From Ardenticatenia bacterium (GTDB taxonomy: Bacteria; Chloroflexota; Anaerolineae; Aggregatilineales; Ch27), in NCBI GenBank assembly GCA_026983935.1, contig JALSTC010000457.1:1-11974 (forward strand): a stretch of DNA of 11,974 nucleotides, written 5' to 3'. The notes below the pieces were generated by a model, which saw only the letters and a program-made list of their open reading frames with translations, made no database searches and was not told the origin of the DNA. Below are positions 6,522-11,974 of this stretch, in pieces. Every line of letters begins with the position of its first letter. Within the stretch, counting starts at the first letter, position 1. A program made the position numbers and the translations under genes.

Positions 6522-7814
6522 ATGTCTGAGAACGCTGGAATTGCCTCGCCTCGTTGGTCCCTGCGCACCAAGCGCACGGTGGCGCTGATTCTGCTGCTGG
6601 TGTTGTTTGTGTTTACCTGGCGGCTGGGTGATATGTGGCCGCCGCTGATTGTCTCGCTCGTGCTGGCCTATTTGCTCAATCCGGGCGTATCGTTCTTCGA
6701 TCGATACCTTCCCGTGCGCAATGCGAACATCCGGCGGATGTTGGCTACAGTCCTGACGTTTTTCCTGGCGGTGGGGCTGGTGGTGCTGGTGCTCGTGATT
6801 CTGGTGCCGGCCATTGTGGCGCAGTTGCGGCAGTTCGGCGATGGCATCCCGACACTGGCAGCACAGATCAACGACGCGCTGGAGCAGGTGCTCAGCACGC
6901 GCTTCACGATCGGGGGGCAGACGATCGTGCCGCTGGATGTGCTGCGCGATCAGCTTGGCGTAGAGCCGGAAATGCCGCTGGACATCCATGCCCTGATCGG
7001 CACTGTGGACGTGGCCTCTGCTGTACAGTCATTCCTCGGCCCGCTGACTTCCCCTGTCCTGGGGGCCTTAGGTACGGCTGTCAGCGGCATCGTGAGTATG
7101 ATTTTCGTGCTGACGATGGTCTTTTACCTGATGAAGGACGGCCCGCAGTTCCTGGACTATATCGAGGCACTGGCGCCGCCTTCATATCGGGCCGACATTC
7201 GCTATCTCCTGCATGGATTGGGAGGAGTCTGGAACGCCTATTTGCGCGGTCAGATCGTCCTCAGTCTGATCATGGGCGTTGTTGTGTTCTTCTCTGCGAC
7301 TCTGCTTGGTGTTCGCAGCCCGTTGGTGCTGGGGCTGCTCAGCGGCCTGCTGGAGTTCATCCCCAATCTTGGCCCGGCACTGGCGCTGCTGCCCGCGGCG
7401 CTGTTTGCGCTGTTCTTCCCCAGTACGACGATCCCGGGATTGCAGGGACTGGTGTTCATGCTGGTCGTGATCGTCGTCTGGACGGGGCTGCAGAATCTGG
7501 AGGCGATTTTCCTTGTGCCGCGCATCATGGGCGGCAGTCTTGACCTGCATCCGTTCATCGTCATCGTTGCCGTGATCGGAGGGGCCACACTGGCTGGAGC
7601 GCTGGGCGTGATCCTGGCCGCGCCGGTGACGGCTTCTCTGCGGGTACTGGGGGAATACCTTTATGTGAAGCTGCTGGATGATATACCGCCAGACCTGCGC
7701 CGCCGTACATTGCAGCACGCGGTGGCACAGGCGCGATCCCGGCAGCTTGCGTCCGTGGAAAGCGGCGGCTCCGTGACTGCCGGGCAGTCTGTACATGAGG
7801 AGCCGATGTCATGA
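6522..7814 (+). CDS. AI-2E family transporter (PF01594-type membrane protein)
   Basis: A 430-residue polytopic inner-membrane protein. Hydrophobic segments lie at about 18-33, 40-55, 74-98, 183-203, 243-262, 266-279, 284-300, 306-326 and 341-370. A soluble amphipathic region of about 80 residues (100-180) follows the third segment, the usual family layout. Family hallmarks are 'FYLMKDG' (201-207), 'YLRGQ' (240-244), 'EFIPNLGP' (278-285) and 'LHPFIVI' (342-348). Named for a proposed autoinducer-2 exporter (TqsA), the family also includes Na+/H+ antiporters, so the substrate is unknown here. ATG 6522 has AGGTGG (6511-6516) 5 bases upstream. The GTG at 6495 lies almost on the predicted transcription start and has no ribosome-binding site, so it is not preferred. 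The stop overlaps the next start (ATGA). Confidence 0.9.
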   Translation: MSENAGIASPRWSLRTKRTVALILLLVLFVFTWRLGDMWPPLIVSLVLAYLLNPGVSFFDRYLPVRNANIRRMLATVLTFFLAVGLVVLVLVILVPAIVAQLRQFGDGIPTLAAQINDALEQVLSTRFTIGGQTIVPLDVLRDQLGVEPEMPLDIHALIGTVDVASAVQSFLGPLTSPVLGALGTAVSGIVSMIFVLTMVFYLMKDGPQFLDYIEALAPPSYRADIRYLLHGLGGVWNAYLRGQIVLSLIMGVVVFFSATLLGVRSPLVLGLLSGLLEFIPNLGPALALLPAALFALFFPSTTIPGLQGLVFMLVVIVVWTGLQNLEAIFLVPRIMGGSLDLHPFIVIVAVIGGATLAGALGVILAAPVTASLRVLGEYLYVKLLDDIPPDLRRRTLQHAVAQARSRQLASVESGGSVTAGQSVHEEPMS

Positions 7815-8743
7815 CGACACATGCCACGCCGACGGATGATAGGCGTGGGAAGCTCGACGACAACGATCTTGTGATCCGTCCTGTACGAGCTGCGGATCGT
7901 CCGGCGGTGGAGGCCATCGCTGCCCAGGTCTGGGAAGGGCATGACTATCTGCCGTTTGTGTTTGATGCCTGGCTGGCGGAAAAAGAAGGCATATTCTGCG
8001 CTGCGGTTCTCCATGATCGGCTGGTGGGTACTGCCAAACTGACTCGTTTGAGTGATGACCAGTGGTGGATGGAAGGGCTGCGCGTGGACCCCGCCTTCCG
8101 GGAGCAGGGGATTGCCCGGGCACTGCATCATTATCTGGTGAATTATGCGCGGCGATTTGCGCCCGGCACGCTGCGCTTCAGCACGGCGTCCGGCAATGCG
8201 GCAGTGGTCAGGCTGGCGGCGGAAACGGGCTTTCGGCAGGCTGCTGTTTTCGCGCCTTATGGTGCACCTGCCGAAGCCGTCTCTGCGGAAGGCCTGATCG
8301 AACTGCAGCCCGATGATCTGAGCCGTGTGCTGGCATTTCTGGAGTCAGCGCCGCACATTACGGATACGCTGCATACGGTAGAGATGCACTGGCGCTTCCT
8401 GCCGCTGACGCCGGCGCTGCTGCGCCGCAGGCTTGCTGCCGGGCTGGTCATGGCCTGGCAGCCGGAGGAGGCGGTAATCTCCGGGCTGGTGATCATCAAC
8501 GCACCGGATGACCCCAAAGCTGACGATGAAGACAGCCGCCTCTATATCGGATATATGGATGCCGCGCCGGGGCAGTTGGTGCCGGTGGCCCGGGCGCTGC
8601 GTGGCCTGGCGTACAGGCAGGGCCATGCCCATGTATCCAGCAAAGTGCCGAGGCGAGAAACCATGCTGGCGGCGCTGCATGCCGCCGGATATGCCCGCCG
8701 CTGGGATATGGACGTGCTGCTGTTCGAGCACCAATTGGCCTGA
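7811..8743 (+). CDS. GNAT family N-acetyltransferase with C-terminal extension
   Basis: A 310-residue protein. Residues about 20-150 form a GNAT domain: 'LVIRPVRAADRPAVEAIAAQVW' at the start, 'MEGLRVDPAFREQGIARALHHYL' as the acetyl-CoA pyrophosphate-binding motif A (R97-E98-Q99-G100-I101-A102), then 'NAAVVRLAAETGFR' (129-142). It should transfer an acetyl group from acetyl-CoA to an amine, but the substrate is unknown. Residues 160-310 are a second part not needed for a single GNAT fold. Its end ('MLAALHAAGYARRWDMDVLLFEHQL') resembles the last helix and strand of a GNAT domain, so a degenerate second copy is possible. GAGGAG (7797-7802) lies 8 bases before the ATG, inside the end of the AI-2E gene, so translation is coupled but has its own ribosome-binding site. 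A small gene follows 23 bases later. Confidence 0.86.
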   Translation: MTTHATPTDDRRGKLDDNDLVIRPVRAADRPAVEAIAAQVWEGHDYLPFVFDAWLAEKEGIFCAAVLHDRLVGTAKLTRLSDDQWWMEGLRVDPAFREQGIARALHHYLVNYARRFAPGTLRFSTASGNAAVVRLAAETGFRQAAVFAPYGAPAEAVSAEGLIELQPDDLSRVLAFLESAPHITDTLHTVEMHWRFLPLTPALLRRRLAAGLVMAWQPEEAVISGLVIINAPDDPKADDEDSRLYIGYMDAAPGQLVPVARALRGLAYRQGHAHVSSKVPRRETMLAALHAAGYARRWDMDVLLFEHQLA

Positions 8744-8766
8744 GATATCGTGCGCAGGGAGATGCG

Positions 8767-8952
8767 ATGATGAGCGATATGGAGATTCCAACCGAAACAC
8801 TTTCCGAGACCGAGCATTATATGATCTGGGCTTCACAGGAACCGGACGGTGAAACCGTCTATCACATTGATCTGGGGCCGGTGACGCTGCACTTCTTCCG
8901 GGAAGAATGGCAGGAGTTCATGCAGCTTGTGCGGCAGGTCAAAGGCGTCTGA
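8767..8952 (+). CDS. Small acidic protein of unknown function
   Basis: A 61-residue protein that I do not recognise. It has 'EHYMIWASQEPDG' followed by 'TVYHIDLGPVTLHFFREEWQEFMQLV'. The pattern suggests two or three beta-strands ('YMIWASQ', 'TVYHIDLG', 'VTLHFF') and then an amphipathic helix ('REEWQEFMQLVRQV'). It is acidic, with no signal peptide, membrane segment or cysteine. AGGGAG (8756-8761) precedes tandem ATGs at 8767 and 8770, and the second has the better spacing (8 bases). It starts 23 bases after the acetyltransferase stop and is followed by a strong terminator, so it is the last gene of the AI-2E/GNAT operon. Clean codon structure, the ribosome-binding site and position support a real gene. 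Confidence 0.68.
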   Translation: MMSDMEIPTETLSETEHYMIWASQEPDGETVYHIDLGPVTLHFFREEWQEFMQLVRQVKGV

Positions 8953-9003
8953 ACCTGAAGCGGTGGTACTGTGCGAATCACCGGGGAGATTCTGTGCGGG
9001 TTG

Positions 9004-9035
9004 CCGGGGAATTTCCCCGGATTTTATTTGTTTTT
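9004..9035 (+). terminator. Intrinsic terminator closing the AI-2E/GNAT operon
   Basis: CCGGGG (9004-9009) pairs with CCCCGG (9015-9020) around a 5-base AATTT loop and is followed by ATTTTATTTGTTTTT (9021-9035). GC-rich stem, small loop and long T-rich tail make this the clearest terminator in the window. Confidence 0.88.
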
Positions 9036-9038
9036 CAC

Positions 9039-9070
9039 GTGACATATGCGCCGGGGAATGTTATTATAAT
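9039..9070 (+). promoter_or_regulatory. Promoter of the glutaredoxin-like gene
   Basis: GTGACA (9039-9044) is 17 bases upstream of TATTAT (9062-9067), which is preceded by TG (TGTTATTAT, an extended -10). An overlapping TATAAT (9065-9070) is also possible but 20 bases from the -35. The two lie in a 12-base palindrome, TTATTATAATAA (9061-9072). The start would be near 9074, just after the upstream terminator. Confidence 0.65.
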
Positions 9071-9105
9071 AAAGTGAGTATTGCCGAAGAATATAGAGGT
9101 GCCCA

Positions 9106-9414
9106 ATGCAGGAAGTGACAGTTTATGGAACGACCTGGAGTGTTGCCTCGTGGGATGTTCGCCGTCTGCTGGAGAGCATCCATGTTCCCTATCAGTTCGT
9201 TGACATTGATGCCGACCAGGAATCCAGGGCCTGGGTGAAGAGTCTGGCCAATGGCGCTGAGGGGCTGGCGCTGCCGGTTGTCCGCCTGGTGGATGGCACG
9301 CTGCTGATCGGGGCCACCCGTCGAGAAGTTGCCGCGCAGTTTGGCTTTCGTCTGGATACCGGCTACCTCAAACCCCTGGCGCGCGGTCGAGGCTTCTTTT
9401 CCTCCCTGCCATGA
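9106..9414 (+). CDS. Glutaredoxin/thioredoxin-fold protein lacking catalytic cysteines
   Basis: A 102-residue protein with the layout of short glutaredoxin/mycoredoxin-like proteins: strand 'VTVYGTTW' (4-11), helix, 'VPYQFVDIDADQESRAWV' (27-44), the cis-proline strand 'LALPVVRLVDGTLLIGA' (54-70, P57), and a final helix 'TRREVAAQFGF'. Where family members have CPxC or CxxC after 'TTW', this protein reads S12-V-A-S15, and it contains no cysteine at all. Thiol-disulfide chemistry is therefore not possible; a binding, structural or regulatory role is the likely alternative. The fold assignment rests on pattern resemblance. The start is supported by GAGG (9096-9099) 6 bases upstream and by its own promoter. 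It appears monocistronic, between a terminator and the next gene 142 bases away. Confidence 0.72.
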   Translation: MQEVTVYGTTWSVASWDVRRLLESIHVPYQFVDIDADQESRAWVKSLANGAEGLALPVVRLVDGTLLIGATRREVAAQFGFRLDTGYLKPLARGRGFFSSLP

Positions 9415-9487
9415 TCCGCGACGCCATTGAAGAACGTTCAGCCCGGGCATCCCTGACTTTGTTCGGGTTGTGATGCACTTTCCCACG

Positions 9488-9518
9488 TTCTGCTGATCCT
9501 GCGTTCTCCGAATATGAT
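9488..9518 (+). promoter_or_regulatory. Possible promoter of the CxxC protein gene
   Basis: TATGAT (9513-9518) is a fair -10 box. The best -35 is TTCTGC (9488-9493), 19 bases upstream, which is weak. An alternative TGATACACT (9515-9523) would be an extended -10. The 142-base gap holds no strong terminator, so readthrough from the glutaredoxin-like gene is also possible. Confidence 0.3.
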
Positions 9519-9556
9519 ACACTCAAACTACCACGCGCTGGAGAGGAGGCGGGGAC

Positions 9557-10057
9557 GTGGGGCGTTTGCTGCTGCTCTCACCATGCCCGGTGTGCAACTA
9601 TCATGTGGAAGGCCCGCTGCATTTCGGCGGGAGCACGCGCAGCCATCTGTTCATCCACTATCAGTACAGGTTGGCTGTGTGTCATGACTGCCGGAACATC
9701 GTTTCGGTGCTTGTGCCTACGCCGGATTACGATCTGCCCCATATCCTCGAATCGGCAGCCGAAGATATCGAGACCCTGGAAGACCGCGCCTCCCAGGGGG
9801 ATGTGTTTGCCCGCCAGCTCCTGCCGCTGCATCGCCGCGCACTGGAGGCGGATGCAGCCGAAAACGACGAGGGGCAGTACGTCGGAGTCTGTACGGTCTG
9901 CGGCAGCAAGAATCTGACCATCTTCACCCATCTTGGCGGCGATGAAGGGGAGCGCTTTGACGACGGCATTGCCTGGGTAGACTGTCCCCGCTGCGAGGAA
10001 GGACGGCTGCTGCTGCGCACAGTGGGCTACTGGGATGAACTGGATAATGCCCCGTAG
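9557..10057 (+). CDS. Unrecognised protein with four CxxC knuckles (two putative zinc ribbons)
   Basis: A 166-residue soluble protein that I cannot place in a named family. It has four CxxC pairs: C10-C13 ('CPVC'), C42-C45 ('CHDC'), C112-C115 ('CTVC') and C143-C146 ('CPRC'). Their spacing fits two four-cysteine zinc ribbons. An acidic helical linker joins them (about 62-105, 'LPHILESAAEDIETLEDRAS'). The ribbons may bind nucleic acid or protein, which is inference. The start codon is GTG, well supported by AGGAGG (9544-9549) 7 bases upstream. An internal upstream ATG in this frame was not seen. It converges with dprA on the other strand with only 3 bases between the two stop codons, and no terminator lies between them. 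Confidence 0.75.
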   Translation: MGRLLLLSPCPVCNYHVEGPLHFGGSTRSHLFIHYQYRLAVCHDCRNIVSVLVPTPDYDLPHILESAAEDIETLEDRASQGDVFARQLLPLHRRALEADAAENDEGQYVGVCTVCGSKNLTIFTHLGGDEGERFDDGIAWVDCPRCEEGRLLLRTVGYWDELDNAP

Positions 10058-10060
10058 CTG

Positions 10061-10924
10061 CTACAGCGCATTCAGGTGCTCATGCAGTCCGTCCCAGTCG
10101 GAGAAGTCCGCTGTCAGCGGGAAGGCCCCATTCTCCAGCAGCTTTTTATTCCCTGCGCTGCCGTTGTCCACGGAGAAGATCGGGCGGCCCTGTTTGTAGG
10201 CGAATCGCGCCGTGTACATGCTGCCGCTGTTCTCGCCCGCTTCAATGACGATCACGGCACGGCTCATGCCGGAGATCAGGCGGTTGCGTGCCACGAGTGC
10301 CGTGCGGGTAGGGGCCGCGTCGGGGTGAACTTCAGCGAGGATCGCACCGCTGCCGGTAATCTGTGCGGCCAGTGTCTGCTTGCTGCCGGGAAGCGGCGCG
10401 TGCACGCCTGAGCCTGTGATAGCAATCGTGCGCCCGCCGCGTACCGCGCCGCTGTGTGCGGCAAAATCCACGCCCCACGCCAGTCCGCTGACCACCGTCC
10501 AGCCGCGTTTTGCCAGCTCAAAACCCATGTGCTCCGCCAGCCTGCGGGCCTGCGGGGTCGGACTGCGGGTGCCAACGATGCCAACGGCGCGGTCGTCGTC
10601 CGGGAGCAGCGTGCCCCGGTAAAAAAGCACCGGCGGCGCATCATGTAAGAGATGCAGCCTGTCCGGGTAGTCAAGGTGTGACCATGTTAGCAGTTGGATG
10701 CCGTCCTGCTGCCACCGTTGGAGGGCTTCCGCTATCTGGGGAACGCTGATCATCTGTATGGCTGCCGCGATGCGTGGCCCAACGCCCGGTGTCTCCTGGA
10801 GTTCCTCCACGGATGCGCTCAGGATCGTTTCCACGTCACCAAAGCGGGCCAGCAGCGCCCGCAGGGTGACGCCGCCGATGCCCGGCGTCAGGCAGAGTGC
10901 AACAAGACTGGCCAGCGCGTTCAT
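10061..10924 (-). CDS. dprA: DprA/Smf-like DNA processing protein
   Basis: A 287-residue protein. DprA loads RecA onto incoming single-stranded DNA during natural transformation. Residues 1-60 form a helix-hairpin-helix/SAM-like region ('LTPGIGGVTLRALLARFG', 'ELQETPGVGPRIAAAI'). The rest is the Rossmann-like core: 'AVGIVGTRSPT' (113-123), 'SGLAWGVDFAAHSGA' (146-160), 'ARNRLISGMSRAVIVIEAG' (212-230) and 'SGSMYTARFAYKQGRPIF' (233-250). These match the family motifs GSR, SGLAxGID..AH, RNRiIsgls and EA..SG...TA. Departures: 'PLPGSK' (177-182) where YPxxN is common, no FP before ARNR, 'VDNGSAGNKKLLENGA' in place of the usual PG...G.N.LI..GA, and no C-terminal winged helix. It overlaps the pfkA stop by four bases (ATGA, minus strand), so it is coupled to pfkA. 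It could be a divergent paralogue rather than the transformation protein. Confidence 0.85.
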   Translation of the reverse strand: MNALASLVALCLTPGIGGVTLRALLARFGDVETILSASVEELQETPGVGPRIAAAIQMISVPQIAEALQRWQQDGIQLLTWSHLDYPDRLHLLHDAPPVLFYRGTLLPDDDRAVGIVGTRSPTPQARRLAEHMGFELAKRGWTVVSGLAWGVDFAAHSGAVRGGRTIAITGSGVHAPLPGSKQTLAAQITGSGAILAEVHPDAAPTRTALVARNRLISGMSRAVIVIEAGENSGSMYTARFAYKQGRPIFSVDNGSAGNKKLLENGAFPLTADFSDWDGLHEHLNAL

Positions 10925-11916
10925 GGTTGTTGGAGCAGGGTAGACGGGTTTTCCAGTGTACGTGCCAGCTCGTAAAGCGACAGGTCGAGTTCCTTCTTGT
11001 GGCTGACAACGTCCGGGATCGGGGTGGTGATGATGTCGTGCCCCTGAATACCAACCATAACACCCGTGTTGCCCTGATAAAGATTGTCCACAGCCGCGCA
11101 GCCCATGCGTGTTGCCAGGATGCGCTCGAAGGCCGTCGGCTTGCCGCCTCGCTGGATGTGCCCCAGGATGGTTGAGCGCACTTCGAAGCCAAGCTCATCC
11201 TCATGTTCGCGCAGATATTGTTCGATGGCATGGGCGTTGTAGGGCGCACCTTCCGCGACGACGATGATGCAGTGCGCTTTGCCGCGGATGTAGGCCTCAT
11301 CCAGGGTGCGTGCTACGTCTTCCAGCTCAAAGGGGTATTCGGGAATGCAGATCATCTCCGCGCCGGAGGCGATGCCGGCCATCAGTGCCAGGTAGCCGCA
11401 GTGCCGTCCCATGACCTCGATCAGAAAAGCTCGCTGGTGAGACGAAGCCGTCGCCCGGATCATATCAATGGCGTTCAGGGCGACGTTCAGCGCGGTATCC
11501 ACGCCGATGGTCATTTCTGTGCCGTACATGTCATTGTCAATCGTGCCCGGCGCCCCGATGACCTTGACCCCTGCCTCGTGGAGTGACATCGCGCCGCGCA
11601 GCGAGCCATCACCACCCAGCACGACCAGGCCCTCGATGCCATGTTCGTTAAGTGTGCGCAGGGCTTTACGGCGGCCCTCGCGGGTCATGAATTCCTCGCT
11701 GCGTGCGGTTTCCAGGATGGTCCCGGCGCGGTCAATAATCCCTCCCACAGAGCGCGCGTTCATCTCAATGACGTTGCCATCACACAGCCCCTGGTAGCCG
11801 TGTTCGATGCCAAAGATTTCCATGTTATAGCCCAATGCCCGGCGAACAACTGCGCGGACAAAAGGATTCATGCCGGGGGAGTCACCCCCGCTGGTCAACA
11901 CCGCAATGCGCCTCAA
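10921..11916 (-). CDS. pfkA: ATP-dependent 6-phosphofructokinase
   Basis: A 331-residue cytosolic enzyme, close to the usual 320. It converts fructose 6-phosphate plus ATP to fructose 1,6-bisphosphate, the committed step of glycolysis. Motifs align with E. coli PfkA almost residue for residue: 'TSGGDSPGMN' (8-17), 'GGDGS' (101-105), 'PGTIDND' (123-129, catalytic D127), 'MGRHCG' (169-174), 'EGAP' (222-225) and 'GHIQRGG' (252-258). G104 and G124 are the residues typical of ATP use; pyrophosphate-dependent enzymes have Asp and Lys there. R21, R25 and R72, at positions used for effector or subunit contacts in E. coli, are present. The start codon is TTG (minus strand, 11916-11914), supported by a perfect AGGAGG (11924-11929 on the complement) with 7-base spacing. 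It is first in a minus-strand pair with dprA. Its promoter is probably at or beyond the right edge. Confidence 0.97.
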   Translation of the reverse strand: MRRIAVLTSGGDSPGMNPFVRAVVRRALGYNMEIFGIEHGYQGLCDGNVIEMNARSVGGIIDRAGTILETARSEEFMTREGRRKALRTLNEHGIEGLVVLGGDGSLRGAMSLHEAGVKVIGAPGTIDNDMYGTEMTIGVDTALNVALNAIDMIRATASSHQRAFLIEVMGRHCGYLALMAGIASGAEMICIPEYPFELEDVARTLDEAYIRGKAHCIIVVAEGAPYNAHAIEQYLREHEDELGFEVRSTILGHIQRGGKPTAFERILATRMGCAAVDNLYQGNTGVMVGIQGHDIITTPIPDVVSHKKELDLSLYELARTLENPSTLLQQP

Positions 11917-11974
11917 TGTTGTTCCTCCTGATGGTTGGAGTCAGGTTTGCCTGTCAATATCAATACAGCCAGAT

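Noticed and set aside
6635..7543. Second + strand frame of 302 codons within the AI-2E gene
   Set aside because: It is a shifted-frame shadow of a clear membrane-protein gene, with low-complexity Ala/Gly/Arg content and no ribosome-binding site.
8927..9118. 63-codon Cys-rich frame between the small protein and the glutaredoxin-like gene
   Set aside because: It spans a textbook intrinsic terminator and a promoter and overlaps both neighbours, and has no ribosome-binding site.
9441..9480. Terminator after the glutaredoxin-like gene (GCATC 9447-9451 with GATGC 9472-9476; CCC with GGG inside)
   Set aside because: The stem is short, the inner pairing is irregular and only a TTT run follows; not strong enough to call.
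11930..11974. TTGACA on the minus strand (11952-11957) as -35 of pfkA
   Set aside because: The expected -10 position reads CCATCA, which does not resemble TATAAT. The real promoter is probably partly outside the window.
1..11974. CRISPR array, transposon, prophage, defence island or toxin-antitoxin pair
   Set aside because: I saw no spaced direct repeats, transposase, integrase, phage or nuclease-toxin signatures on either strand. Gene content is housekeeping plus a polysaccharide operon tail.

Overview
The window is about 12 kb of GC-rich bacterial chromosome, densely packed with 13 protein genes (one cut by the left edge). The gene content fits a free-living bacterium. The gene set and protein styles suggest Chloroflexota (Anaerolineae-like), but this is inferred from general resemblance and not from a decisive marker. 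No tRNA, rRNA, CRISPR array, insertion sequence, phage gene or obvious transferred island is visible. No stretch over 300 bases lacks a gene.

Left region (1-3475, + strand): a tightly overlapping run with the 3' part of a family 2 glycosyltransferase, a WbaP/WcaJ-type polyprenyl-phosphate sugar-1-phosphate transferase, a MazG/DCTPP-type nucleotide pyrophosphohydrolase and an APH-fold kinase-like protein. The first two are the tail of a surface-polysaccharide operon. The other two are probably cotranscribed with it, without a clear functional link.

Centre (3470-6382, + strand): the widely conserved rpsO-pnp pair (ribosomal protein S15, then polynucleotide phosphorylase). rpsO has a good extended -10 promoter and a strong leader hairpin. 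The rpsO-pnp gap holds four hairpins: one terminator-like, one attenuator-like, one plain, and one that can hide the pnp Shine-Dalgarno sequence. A terminator follows pnp.

Right region (6423-10057, + strand): a promoter-driven operon of an AI-2E family membrane protein, a GNAT acetyltransferase with a long C-terminal extension, and an unrecognised protein of about 60 residues, closed by a textbook intrinsic terminator. Next come a separately promoted thioredoxin/glutaredoxin-fold protein whose CxxC site reads SVAS, and an unrecognised protein with four CxxC knuckles.

Right edge (10061-11916, - strand): pfkA (ATP-type 6-phosphofructokinase, TTG start) overlapping dprA by ATGA. It converges on the CxxC protein with only 3 bases between stop codons.

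Most of the window is ordinary housekeeping sequence, and I find no convincing new multi-gene system. The points most worth following are the cysteine-free glutaredoxin-like protein, the rpsO and pnp leader structures, the CxxC protein and the divergent DprA.
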